Source: Neelides folsomi
Taxonomy: Eukaryota > Arthropoda > Collembola > Neelipleona > Neelidae
DNA: 64,000 nt
NCBI GenBank assembly: GCA_034687125.1
Contig: JAQGBZ010000003.1
Location: 372,001 to 436,000 of the forward strand
Reading direction: 5' to 3'
Shown here one piece after another: positions 48,113 through 61,031 of this stretch (within the stretch, counting starts at the first letter, position 1; each line of letters starts with the position of its first letter). The notes below the pieces were generated by a model. That model made no database searches. It had not been told where the DNA came from and saw nothing but the letters and a program-made list of their open reading frames with translations. The position numbers were made by a program, and so were the translations under genes.

Positions 48113-51100
48113 GGTATAATATATCACCCATTATTTAAAATGGACTCAGCGAAGCGGAATAAATTTTAGAAAGTTAAGAGGAGGCTTGTATGGGTAATAA
48201 ACTGAACAAAATAAATTGCAGCTTTAGAAATCATTATTATACTTGACTTGAACTCAATAAAGCCGCAGTGATCTACCAAAATATACGATCATAAGTCTGA
48301 GGCATAAAGGCGATGCTAAATATTTAGTATTATCAAATAAAAGTATGTAGAACCTTCCAGGGTGTATACGCTCGGTTCAATGAAGAGTTGGAGAAACATC
48401 CTCTTCTACATCACAGAGCTTTAATGAATAGATTTATTCATTTAATTTACCACTCTTCACTCTCCTCCCATTTCCCCATCCCCTCTGTTGTACAGGGCGG
48501 AGTGTGGAGGGAAAAGAGAAAACAAATTTCTTTTTACTTTCGCCGCCCCATGGTTCAACATGATTTTTCTCCTTCTCTCAATTTTTAATTCTGTGCACTC
48601 TTTTGAGTTTTTTTATATTCTCCATTTTAAATCTTCACAGTAGGAAAAATCTATGAATCTGGTTGAGGCCGAGGCAAATTTCATAGCTGTGCAGTGGAGA
48701 CTGCAGTGTCGTGCAGAGTTTGTATATTAAATACATGGCGTAATAAAATCTTGGTTCGGTTCGTTAGGAACTTTCCTCGCTTTTAAGGTTGAGTGTGGTA
48801 AAAGAAAAGTGGAGGCGAATGGTCTCATTTTCTCTTCTTCTTCGTAAAATTTAAAAGGCGGGTATAGAACTCCCTTCATTTCCATTTCCTATTGCGAGAA
48901 AGTGGTTTATTATCCACATTTTTCTCGCATTAAAATAACTAAAGGGCTCCCTACCCAACCTCTACCACCCATTACGACCCATTTAATGCTCAAGGCCAAT
49001 TGAGTCCGAATTTCATTTTCTTAGAAAAAATTTTTGTGGAAGGATATTGACACCATAAATGATGAAGGTGGACATCATAGCCTCTGGAAATATGCTCGTT
49101 ATTGTCGTAATTATTGAGTGGAAAAATTGAGGAAGACTTGTGAATTGAAGGACGGCATAGAATTCTTATGGTTTTTACGCATTGTAAGTATAAGGGATTC
49201 GCTTCAATAATGGTGTGACTTTATTTTATGGGAAAAAGTCTGAGTAATAATGCGGCCACTTTCTTGGGAAGTTAAGGAACTTTCGACTTGCCAAACTCCA
49301 ATAATATTTTTTATATCCTCAAACTTTCTACGGGATCTCAATCTGTATTCTATATAATAATAACACATTTTCCCATTTTGTTATTTTTCGCTCCCTTCAT
49401 ATTGTAGGTACCTTATTTATGGCCTAGCTGATCATTAAGTATGGAGAAGGCAATTCAATTCATTAAAAAGTTGAGAGAAATGAAACATGTCATTTTTCAA
49501 TTGTTAACATTCGTTATTCTTCAAGGCACATTTGGTCGATTGACATGGTTGGAAAACTGCGAGTAATGAAATTTTGAGTCAAGGCGTGTGATTCTCAAAT
49601 TTTATTTTCTAAAGTTTAATCGCTTATACTGTTTAATGAACCATTATATAAAGTAATGTGGTTGACCTTACGCCTTCGCCGATAAATGTGTACTTGTGAG
49701 AAGGAGAAATGGTTAAGAGCAAATGAGGAAATCAATTTATTTTCAAAAGCAAGACTTGTGGGCTGCCGTTGGGCTTGACTCCTTCAACTTTTGATTAGTA
49801 AGCCGTGAGGGATTTAAAACGAAGCAATTCCATACTCGGTTAAATCATAATCTCCATACTTAAGAACAAAACATGATACGAGAAAAACCTTTTAACTCAT
49901 TCATGTACTTTTACCCTGGCATTAGGCATGTGCTGATGGGAATCTACTGAATCCCATCTCAAATTTTACATTTCATATGCTAATGGAGAGATGATTTTTG
50001 ATATATTCAGATTTGATATTTGATTCTGCCTTTCATTAAAGCAAGGTATTTGGTATGCAATTGCACACTTACATTTAAATACCTTGTTATATTAATTTCA
50101 GTACAAATCGTGATCTGAATACGCATGTTTCATATTACCAAATTACAATTGTATTTAATACCTCGAGATTCTCATTAATATCGTTTCTCTCACTGTCTTG
50201 TAGATACTTGCACATATGTTCGAGGACCTCTAATTCAAAGTTAAATGCGTAGTTATTCGAGTTTCATCGTTGTTAACATCCCAATCATTAAAATTCCAAT
50301 TTCGAGCCACGGAGTAATTCGAAATTACAAGGAATGTTAGGAAATTACAAGGATAATAAATGTATCATTTCATTCCCAATTGGATTTAATGAAACAATTA
50401 GTGTATTCCAATTCCTATTGCACGGATAACTAGTTCTCTTTGATAATTCTCCGAATGAAACTCGTAAAGTTGGGACGAGTGAAATTCCACTCACATCCCG
50501 TCGTTTTAATACCATGTTTCCTTTTTAGTACTCGTAACTTTCCCTATTTTGGTCTAAAGTTTCTTTTGAAATTGTCCTTAAAATATTTTGTTTGAGACGA
50601 GTGTTTTGAGTTTATTATAAATATTAAGATCCTTGTAACGAAATTCATTTTAAATAAGACTTTACTTATTTATCCTGTCATTAGGACTTGAAGCACGCTC
50701 ACTTATTTAACCAAGTTTTACTGTTAAAAGGTTAGAAACTCTTCATGGCCATTAATATGAAATGGTATTTTAAAGTGTATTTAAGCCTTGAACTATTAAG
50801 TAAATAAGTATGATACTAATCATTAACAATTATCATAAATGTGAATAATGGTATATCGTGGTGCTTTGCAAAGAAAGGGACTAGAGCAATTTGTTCATAT
50901 AATGATTGAATAATATTTCAATTTAAGACATTACATTCTTCGCACATTTCCTCAAACAGTCATTAATTTGAAATTCACAATACCACTTTTATACTCTTAT
51001 TAAATAATTATATAAGCTTATCAACGCTTGAATTTCATTTAATCATTGATTTAACTATTTGATACTAAAAATATTAGGAATTTATACATTCATTGTAATG

Positions 51101-54100
51101 TCATGTTAAATATTAGCTTCAATTTTAACCTTCGAAATTTTCATTCATTTTCAATGGCTGTTGTGAGCTGTAAGTCGGTTATTGTTATAATTCGACCTGT
51201 CAAAAGCAGTTACATGACTCCCTCCAACAAAGTTTTAATTCCATTAGCTACTTTTTTCATAAATTACAATGTCTACATAATAACTGCACCACACTCATTT
51301 ATCAATATGTGGCTTCATTCTTATCTCATTCTTACATGCGACAATGAACTCGTAAGGACTGGATTTGTGAACAACGCTCGACATAACTACATTGCTTATA
51401 ATGGGCTTTACTGATAAAAATTCTCAAGTCTTTGTATTAAAAGTGAAGAGACTCACTCAGAAGTTAGAAACAAATGTAACAGACAGAATGGAGAGTTAAA
51501 CATTATTACATTTCATTCGGACATTTTTTCGAGAGAACATGACCCACTTTCTCCTAGCAATCCCTCAGAGTCCAAACGACTTTTGCCATTTGAGCTGAAA
51601 ATGGAGAGGTGGAAAATTGAGCTTTTATTTTAATTGCTATTTCACTCTCGTGGGGCTATCGAAAAGTGGCATGGACATAAGTTTTTAAAATAAGAGGAGA
51701 ATTAGTGAAAGCAGAGAAAATCTTATTTTCATTTGGATGGACGAAAGGGAGAGAACAGATGCTTTCTAAGAGATAATAATGTTACTTTCCGGGCATTTGT
51801 GGAGCCAGCGAGGGACCATATGATTCGCATTCTTTCTCTCTGCTGCTGCTCTTGTAAGCAAACATACCCATCCTTATATACTAACTCGCAGATTTTTCAT
51901 ATCTGGTTCAAACGGGTACTTTCGATTCAAGGAAGAAAATGGTGCATAAGGAGAATGTCCTTATATTTAAATGTTAGTTTTCTTTCAAAAAGGTTGTGGA
52001 ACATCCTTTATGTAATATGAACAATACGTGTAATACGTACTTTATGGTAGATACTTGTACTACTTACAATACATACAGATATTTATATTATGTATGGTAT
52101 TCTAAATGTATTAGTATAATAGGTATGTACAGATATGTTCATTGTACTTTTGCGTCTGTATAGTATGTATTGATTCAATTCATTCATTCCAAATTATTTC
52201 ACATGTTTCTTTCATGAGTTCCTTTAAAGTATGGAATTAAAAGGAGTATCAGAGATATAATATGTATTCTGTTCTGTTTGATAAAATAATATTGTATAGA
52301 GAGTTACATTTAGAGTCAATTTCTTGTATTCCTATGTATGGGTCAAAATGAGTAAAGAAATTGAGAATGGAACAGGAGGAGAATTAAAGGAAGAGACCTA
52401 TTTTACTTCAACTTGAGACTTTTTCTCTCATTCTCCGGTTTCTTCTTGAGAGACATTGAATCACATACACGAACGTGGGATTGTGAACCTAAGTATTAGT
52501 ATATATCTTTGCCCCCTGAGATGTTTAAATGGCTAATGGCGTCTAAATCCGTGGATTGAAGTTCTTGTGGAACCTGTTCCGTTCCCGAGGTTCTTTCTTA
52601 TTTGAAATTACATTCGAGAAGACACTCGCGTCTATCCATAATCCGCTTCTGTCTCCTCTCAATCCTCTGCATGGACACTTGAATTAAAACTTTCTGCCTT
52701 TCCCTCTCATCCTTTCTGCCTTTTCGATAAAGGTCCATTTTCAGTTGAATTTAATTAAAGTTACCTTTATTGGATAAGCTATTCTTGTTGACTATGAATG
52801 TTATAATGATCATTATATGGACTAGGAAATCATTACAATTATATTACATATTACAACTATACTAATAGATGCTAACTATACATTGGAATGAAAAAAAACT
52901 ATTGAACTATGTATTTGTAATCCGACTACTAATAGTCAAAATAGTAATGATGTCCAATCTTCAGTCACTAATGTGATTAGCAAAGAGTTTACTCAAACCA
53001 TTCATCTGTTCACTTAATTTTTAATTTTCTTTGATAGCTAATGACTTACCAAATACAGAAGGAGGTTGGGATTTACAATATTAGTAAATGTAGAAAGGTG
53101 AAGGAGAGAGTTCATTAGTAAAGTGGAAATAGTGAATGATTGTAAACATCGGAGAGAGATGGGATTTAATCAGCCTTCTAAAATTCCTCTTGCCCTAACG
53201 CGTCGTTCCATCTTCCGAATGAAGCAGAGTTGAAACGTTAACGTTCATTTATAATGTCTCATCCGCATCCGTGTATTCCTTGTTGATTAAGCCATGGAAT
53301 AATCGTGTAGTGTAGGAAAAGTTTAATGAGATCAAATCTCAACTCACTCACATACGTCATGTTTGAAGGAAATTTCTGAATTTGCATTTAAAGTTCATCC
53401 ACATACGAGTGTATTTCTACATTGTTCATGTGTTTATCAGAGTTGTTTCCATCTACCTAAATAGTTGAATCGAACAAGATTCGAGATTTGTTCTACATTC
53501 GGCTACTTGAATAATACTACTCAAATTGTTCATTCATGATTAAAGTTTCGATTTTTGATTTGGTTATAAATGATTTGGTCAAGATTTTTTTTGCCCAACT
53601 TTCGGCTTTTCAATTGAGGCGATGTGCAAGGAAGGTCGTAAATTTGACATGGACAAGTTAAATGTGAAATTTGTAACAAGGTTGAGAACGGGTTCAAGAG
53701 GAGTGGTTGGAAAAGGACATGATGTGTTGAACAAGTAATTGGCTTCCTTAATTCCTCATCTATTGGGAGAGTTACCGGAGGATATATGCTACTAAATACA
53801 TATTGCTAGACTTTTTCACAATGCGCAAAAAACATATGGGAGAGAGAATGTAGATTCATAAAGGTTTCTATATGTTCGATTCTTTTTCCCTTCTCAAGCA
53901 CTTTTGAGTATTTGGAAAATGTCCAATAAAGAAGAGGAGTCGAATTTCTATTCTCGATTCATCATACTTCACTTGCCTCTCAAACTCACATTGAAGATCT
54001 TTATGCTCACTACTTGAGGATCAAACTACGAACTTCAACATTATTTGAATTATTGGGCGGAGAAGCAAAGTTCATCTGAGATGATGAAGGGAGGAGACGT

Positions 54101-55848
54101 GGAATGGCAGGGCACAAGTGTGGGCTAAGGTCATAAATAAAATCTCTTTCCTGCCCTCCCAAATCCCAAAATAAAGAGAGAATCTAATTTGAAAGTACAA
54201 TGAAGGCACAGATGTTTGGAAATCCATTTCCTATAATAATACACATAATTCTCTGTTCCAATTCAATACTTTACCTATCATTACTTTAGATGCTTCTATT
54301 GAATCGATTTTTATTAAATCCAAATGTTCATTTGTTATTGAAAAATGGATGAGAAATGGAAGCAAGGCATTTTGATTTGCTTACTCAGAGTCCATAGGGA
54401 AGGATTTTTTGATTTATCTAGAAAAACTTGGTTTAGATCAGAAGAGTTAGTTTGATTATTACCAAACTTGATAAATAATTTATGATTTTTACTATTGAGG
54501 AAACTTAATTGATAATTTGGCAAAAATGCCAAAAGTTTTTCTTGAATTGTACCATATCTAGGAGTAAGGAGTAAGTATAAATGGAAGCTCAGTTTCACGT
54601 AGGTGTTTAGACAAGGTTGATGCGTTTACGGAGGTGGATCTCTTTCTCAGAATATTCCCAGTTGACATCTTCAATGATTAAAATGATAAAAAATGAAGGA
54701 GAGATCTCCATATATAATTTTGGCTCATGCTGAGCCCCCGTTGAAATTAGGAAAAGGTTGGTTCGCGTAAGTACACGGTGGAGGGTTTTTGAAATGTCGT
54801 AATTGTATCCACCTGTAGGCAAAATATGAGAGAATCTCAATTTCATACTTCTACCTACAATGCGTATAATAGAAGGGCTTTATAGTTCTAAACATCCTTC
54901 CTATTTGTTTTATCATTCACTTTGGCCGTTTCAAACTTTGTCTATCAGATGTTGGCCCTCGAGAGGGTAACTCATAATTTAAAACGAGCTTTCTCTATAT
55001 TCCACACATGGTACATCTTCCAGGTCTATTAAGAATGTAGATGCGGCATGGCAAGTGTATTAGTTATATGCAAATAGTTTGGAGGCATAGATCAGAGTTT
55101 TGGCGAGATTAAAGTTTGCACATTCATACCGCTTATAAATTCACTAGTGACTATTATATTATCTATATGCCCAGTTTGACTTGCGTTTGACTTGCATAGT
55201 AGATGAGGATTTGAGAGAGGATTTTAAAGTCGTCCAAGTTTAACTTGCATCGAATTACCATTTGGTGCGAGGACTATATTGAAATAGGCATCATCATCTT
55301 CACCATTCCAACATTACCTCCAAACTTTTCGTCTCTTCACCATATGGGAGAATTGGATGAGGTGGAATGGGTTCCACAACACACAAGGCAGTCAGTGTAG
55401 GTTATAAGGGGTAATGAGGATGAGGGAGACAAGAGAGGAGCAATGGATTAGAATACATGTAGTTTTCGATGGCCCGCCGGTGATATAGGTCCTCTTTTTT
55501 TAAACTCCACACTATTCCGCTCCACCACTTTGATTCTCTATTCACATTGTTCTTCTGTTATTCACCAGTCAAATAAGATCCTCTCCAAAATCCCAATAAT
55601 CCTCTATTTTTAAGTCGAAAGAACACTACCAAATTCAAAAATAAGTAATTAACATTTAAATATTATTATTAAGACCTTTACCACTCTGAATTTATTGTAA
55701 TACATACTGTAAAAGTGATTCAAAAGAGATAGAAGCATATCTTTGAGAAAAGATGTTTTTTTATTTACTTTGAGTATTAGTTAAATGCGATAAAACATCG
55801 TGCCTTAATTTTTATATGCTTGTTGGGTAAGTGAGTGAGGGTTAAGAA
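48113..55848. other. Intron-like stretch, no gene seen
   Basis: AT-rich DNA with short frames lacking coding character (for example 51103-51414, 51733-52020 and minus 54335-54846). A GC-richer patch near 55380-55560, with GATGGCCCGCCGG, lies about 300-450 bases upstream of PDE4 exon C and might hold its promoter. No TATA box is assigned. Confidence 0.5.
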
Positions 55849-56504
55849 ATGGAAATAGAAGAAGTGAACACGACGTCGACGAAGGACGACGAAGGGATTA
55901 AAGATTCCAATGAGTCAGAAGGGATCGTTTCCTTTTGTCCTGACTCTGAACCAATGACTCCAAGTGGAGACTTGTCAGGTGCTATCCTCCCCACAGTGAC
56001 CACGACAGCTGAGTTCCATGAGGGAGGATGTGGATTAGCCGGGGTTAAGAGTCTCTCCGTCACCCACACGACTCATTCAGCCACCCGTACGAAAAGAACA
56101 ACGAGGAAGGTCGCAACGAGAACAGTAAAGATTTTAAGAGGAGTTGGAGGAGAAAACAAATCAGAGACTGTCATTGAGAATGAGGAAGAAGCGGGGAGTG
56201 TGGCAATTACAAGTGTTGGAACAAGAAACCAGGCAAATACATCACTAGCTTGTTCCTCTCCAACATTAACTTTTGACCTTTGTCCCGATTTGAACGTGGA
56301 AATGGAGGCGAAAGAAACGAGGGAAAAGAGGGAAACTCAATTAGTGATAGTTGGAGACGAGAGCGGACGAGTACGAGTCCAACAAACTGAGAGTAAGAAG
56401 CAACAAGTGAGCCATCAGCATCTTTTGGCGGCCGCCGGAGGTCATTCTCCACAACTTATGCTTTCCAAGAAAACCCGCCAGTTGCGATCACATAAATTAT
56501 TCAG
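55849..56504 (+). CDS. dnc: PDE4/dunce alternative first coding exon C (218-residue N-terminus)
   Basis: From ATG 55849 the frame gives 218 complete codons plus AG of a split Arg/Ser codon, then the donor CAG|GTTTTA (GT at 56505-56506), five bases before the frame closes. TAA GAA directly precedes the ATG, fixing the start. The protein is hydrophilic and probably disordered. It has an acidic Ser/Thr-rich head (residues 1-43), a Thr/Arg/Lys block at 80-95 (RTKRTTRKVATRTVK), an acidic patch at 110-116, a charged part at 151-163, and a basic end (LSKKTRQLRSHKLF plus the split codon). The assignment rests on strand, position between exons B and D, the shared two-base donor phase, and a basic end like that of long PDE4 N-termini. 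There is no motif match to a known isoform, so this is inference and an unrelated nested gene is possible. Long open coding of 219 codons is very unlikely by chance here. Confidence 0.62.
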
Positions 56505-59500
56505 GTTTTAAAATTTATCATTTTAAATGCGTAATAGACCTTACTCGCATTAGTATTAGCTCATTTTCATTAAAAGTAACTGCAAATTGTGACGCAGTGG
56601 GTTGTGGAAAATGGAATGGAAAAGAGAGTAACAAAAAACAGTCTAATATAAGAGGTTTAAATGGGGTTGTTGTTTTAATAACATTCTCAACTCGACGGAA
56701 CATCTCTTGAATGTTAGTTTAAAGTTTCATCGTCTGCGCTTACATTTTTCAATCTATATCCTTCGATTTATTTCACCTACTGATATTATCAGCATAAAGA
56801 AAGATTTACAACTTACAACACTCGTCGTAATATAAAAAAGTTTGATGGTCCAATGCGAAAAGACATTTTATACTCACACGTTTTCTTGGCGAAATCCGAT
56901 TTCGCGTATTAGAGGAAAATTCCAACTAAAGTAGACCTTTAAATTCAACGCACTTACCAATATAATTCACTTTTATTCATACGCTTTAAACTTTAATTTC
57001 AATGCAAATGGAGAGGAATGAAAAAGAGAAATTTAAACCCTCAATTTCATGAAAGGAAAAAAACCCTTTTTTGTTCGGTGTTTATGGAAAGATGAGACTA
57101 TTATAAGGATTATGGATCATATAAAACCTTTTTTACTGTCGCACGTAACCGGTAATGGAATTGTTATATAAACCGTTTATTCTTCCATGATTCCATTTAA
57201 GAACTCGGGCCTCCGAGCAAGAGAGATTGTAAAATGTTCCATAAGGGATGATAGAGTGCGCTTACCTCTTCGGCCTCAACGTTACATCTCATAGCACACA
57301 CACGACCTTTTCATATTTGGAAATTGGAAACGCTTCGATCCGATTTTTAAATTTCTTTTTGGAATAGGGATTTTGGGAAATTCACATTAGCCAAGTTTTA
57401 GCATAAATTCGAGGTAAAAGAAATGGTCCGAATTTATTGGAATTTTTCTGAAAAAGTGGGATATCAGCATTCTATATTACAAGCCATGTAATGTAATAGG
57501 AAAATCCATCCTTCCGTTCATTTCACTCCATTTGTCTCTTCGTGTCTCACCGGATATCTTCAGGAATGGTAGCGAGGCAAATGAAGATTTTCGCATTATT
57601 TGTCGTAAGAATTCAGCGAGGTATATAAAGGTTGACTAGGGAGTATGGCGAAAGAAGATTTTTATCTTTTTATTAATGGCATTCCTCAAGCCCGCTTCGC
57701 CTCCTGCCCCGTGACAGTTCCACATTAAAATCGGCTCCTTCCCTTTGCAGACCTCGTATCGTGAGTTTCGGAACTTTGAAATTAATGTGGTTTAGATATG
57801 AACATCCGTTCATTATTAATCACTTAATCCGCTAACTTATTCTCTTTAATTCAATTTTTCCTCGGCCTACATAATTCGGCTAACTAATAGCCCTAATTTT
57901 AAAACTTGAACCTAATTAAATTCATATTGATAGAATATCTCCTTCATAAACATGTGTGCCTCACTACTTTATTAATGAACTATTCTTGTTCCAAAATCTT
58001 GATCTATGTTCTGCCCAGTGTGTTAAAAAAATCTAAACTATTCCTTCAATTAAAGTTATATTTAGCTAAGTGGAAAATTAAGTAAATGAGTCAAAATTAA
58101 TATAAATTATATTATTTATAACTTGCATGTTATATTCGTCATGTTATATGGAATGTTACAAGTTTACAAGTAATTGAAAAGTTTGGAAAATATCATTGAA
58201 ATTGAATATAATATCTCAATTACTTGTGGAGTGGAGAAAAATTTACATGTAAATACTTATGTTTATGGGTTTAAAAATTCTTCCGCCCGTTTATTCCAAC
58301 AGGTAAAGTATGAATGAGCAACAAGGTTGTTTAAATAATTTTAAATTATTCTGCCAGCTAATTATCATAGGGTGAGTGTAATGTGCTCCAAGTCTTCATA
58401 GTTCTCATTATTCTCCATCTTCACGCAAGCCTATAAATTACCATTACAAATGAGTATCTCAAGGCTCTGTGAATTAATTTCTTTTAATTAGCTTCGAATA
58501 TAATGAATTGACTAAACGGTTCAATTCATCATCACAACTCTTTTCCCATCTCTTTAAGTTTACCACGTCTCAATCTTTTAATACAAAATAACGTCATATT
58601 TGTATAATCTTTAAGTTTATGAGTATGAATTTCGCTATTTGCAATGACGTTAAAATTGATTAGTTTAGCATCTTCATTAAACACCTCTCTCGTGCTAATA
58701 GAATAAGTATGGTATATTAGCAAAATTAATAAGACTAACCCAAACCATAATGGTATTACATGTTTAATTACATCATCGCCCACCGATCGAAACCATAAAA
58801 AACGTGGTGCAGATGTTATTTCTGCATTCTTCTGGATAAGGAAGTAATGATTAAACCCCAAGCATCCATATGTATTTTATAAATTACGTTGTAAAAACAG
58901 ACTTCATAAAATTCGCACATGTTAATGGCGATTTGAGATCCCTAGTTGAATATTGATACATTTGTGTTAAAGAAAAAGTCCAGAGAAATTGAATCATACA
59001 TAAATCCAAGATAAGTCAGTTCGGTTCGGTTATTCTGCATTTAAATAACCCAAGACGCTGTTAGTTCGTAGTTGAATAAATAACATTTATGTAATATTCC
59101 TAATTTCTACGACGTTGTTAAAAATTCTTTTGTAACTGCTTCAGTCTCCTGCAACTATCTAAAGAGTTCGCCAGTCGTCAGAGAGAAAATAGTTTTGAAG
59201 TGCGGTTGCATCAACTCCACTTGACTCACATTGTGTATTTTAAACATCTTTGAATTGAACCGGAGGTTTTAACGACTTCCATTCTCGTTTGTGCTAAGAT
59301 TAGACCCTCAACAAGAGAAGCTGAGAACACAGACGAAAGTGACGAAAATGTGAGGGGAATGTTTGTATGGACTTGAATCCTTTTGTGTGAATTTCCTCCT
59401 TGTGTAGTTATCGATGTAGTAGATATAGGGTTAGTAGGACTAGGACCAAGAGGAATGACGATGAGTTGATGAGAGAAAAGACAAAAAGAATTTTTCCTTT

Positions 59501-60357
59501 ACCAATGCTATCAGATTCAAAAGCGGTGTTCTTTGTTCGAGAGAACAACACTTCCTCTGTGTGACAATGGTTGAAGTCGAGAGCAATTAAGTGTTCCAAA
59601 ACAAAATCATCAAATCCCTCAAGATAGAACTGTTTACAACAAACTGTATAAAACATTTGAGTATTGACTCTTTTATTCACTGGAATTTAGTGAGATAAGA
59701 AATTATAAATATTGAGTAATTTTCAGGATTACTTTTTATTAGACCGTTGACAAAAACTGAAGATAAGATTCGATTTCTTATACAATTTAATCATTTACCC
59801 TCATGCAAACATTACCTTCAAAGTTATATTAATTACGTATAAAAGAACAGTGTAAACAAAATGAAAACTGTTGCGAAAATTATTTTGGAGTAAATTAAAG
59901 TTTGCTAATTTTAATTTCCTGCATCTTCAAACAAGATATTTCAAGAGCCTTCTGTAGTGGAAGTTTCCTCCATTTTACATCCAATATATTATGTATATTT
60001 TGTTGTTCAAAGTGGTTGTTTGGGAAGATATACTATTTGCTCTAAATAGAACTTCTCATCTTTCACGTTCAACATAGTTGCATAACTAATTAATTATCTT
60101 CCGTTTATCCATCCCTCGAGGAAAATTAACTTTTCGAGGTTTAATAACTATTTAATTCAAATTTATCATATGTACGAAGTGAATGAGGGTCCTTTTAACT
60201 TAAATATGTCCAAAGTGAGTTTGAGAGAAAATATACTTAAGAATTCAAGAAACTTTAAACAATTCATGCAATTTGTATAATAAAGAAGAATTGTGGATTC
60301 TTAGCACTTAACAATAAGAATATCCACATTGTTCTTATCCCAATTTAAGCCTTCTTC
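56505..60357. other. Intron-like stretch between exons C and D, no gene seen
   Basis: AT-rich with a GC-richer patch near 57640-57770. Frames such as minus 58532-58861 and minus 59408-59680 are hydrophobic, AT-driven translations without domains. No repeats or elements were recognised. Confidence 0.5.
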
Positions 60358-60393
60358 TTAAATACAAAAACAATATTAAGTACAGTCTCATTC
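60358..60393 (+). promoter_or_regulatory. TATA-like and initiator-like pair upstream of PDE4 exon D
   Basis: TTAAATAC at 60358-60365 sits about 31 bases before the A of TCATTC (60388-60393), the usual TATA-to-start distance and a near-match to the arthropod initiator. Both motifs are common in AT-rich DNA, so the spacing is the only real support. Use of this site would give a 5' leader of about 137 bases containing a uORF. Confidence 0.22.
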
Positions 60394-60429
60394 ATTAGAG
60401 TTTTGTGTCTTTGGAGAAAGTTCTCGTAA

Positions 60430-60513
60430 ATGTATGGGATTAAATCTCCTTGTCGACTCCAGCATGTCCATAAGTCCATAAGGACATCCCAAGTTGTTTT
60501 GTGTGTTGTGTAA
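60430..60513 (+). CDS. uORF of 27 residues in the leader of PDE4 exon D
   Basis: ATG at 60430 reads MYGIKSPCRLQHVHK and on to a TAA ending at 60513, 13 bases before the main ATG at 60527. If included in the mRNA it would require reinitiation or leaky scanning to reach the main start. Peptide content is probably unimportant. Confidence 0.3.
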   Translation: MYGIKSPCRLQHVHKSIRTSQVVLCVV

Positions 60514-60526
60514 GACCAAATAGGAA

Positions 60527-61029
60527 ATGGGCGAAGTTGAGAGAACGTTGCAATATCTTGAAGTGCAGAACGATCCGTCCGAGGATTTTGGTAAGGGGAA
60601 GCGAGAGACTCTGCGGCTCAGCATCGAATCAATTAGCGAGGAGCCTGAATCGAATGACTCCATAATTCCCGACACAGTGTCACCAACAAGGGCGGAGACA
60701 CGGAGTCGAAGCGAGGAGCGTAAACAACAGCATTTCTCCAAGATACAACGGCCGTCTCCTCTTAAAATCCCCCTCAACCTCTCGAGCCCTGATTTCCCAA
60801 GGGCGATCGGCGGCGGGTCGTCGAGTGGTGGCGTCTACCAACACTTTTTCTCTGGCCCGAAGGGGTTAACAATCCTCAGCCCTCACACACCAATTGAGAA
60901 TAATATGAGTCCTTTTGTCATGCAGCCCTCGCACTCGTACAGGAAGAGGAAGAACAACGTCTTTTCCTCTTATGGACGGGTGGCCAAATTTCACCCATTT
61001 TCTCTGTCGAATTCTTTCTACCTCGACGA
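60527..61029 (+). CDS. dnc: PDE4/dunce alternative first coding exon D (167-residue N-terminus)
   Basis: ATG 60527, directly preceded by TAG GAA, opens 167 codons plus GA of a split Glu/Asp codon. The donor is CGA|GTAAAC (GT at 61030-61031), whose own TAA would end the frame. In order it has an acidic head (MGEVERTLQYLEVQND), a basic KGKRETLRLS patch (23-32), a Ser/Glu-rich part (33-49), an Arg-rich stretch (55-66), RPSPLKIPLNL (75-85), a Gly/Ser run (95-102), SPHTP (118-122), RKRKNN (139-144) and a Phe/Ser-rich end, SNSFYLD. The RP(S)PLKIPL part faintly recalls the RPTSLPL segment of vertebrate PDE4D7/PDE4B1 N-termini, which is suggestive only. The phase equals that of exons A, B and C, supporting a shared acceptor downstream. 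It is the exon nearest the missing core exons. An unrelated gene sharing the phase by chance cannot be excluded. Confidence 0.62.
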
Positions 61030-61031
61030 GT

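Noticed and set aside
55842-56452. Minus-strand frames of 75 and 81 codons opposite exon C
   Set aside because: Shadows of the longer + strand frame with donor in the shared phase.
60388-60777. 129-codon minus-strand frame
   Set aside because: It lies opposite exon D, shows no domain and has no independent support; the + strand has the start, stop and donor logic.
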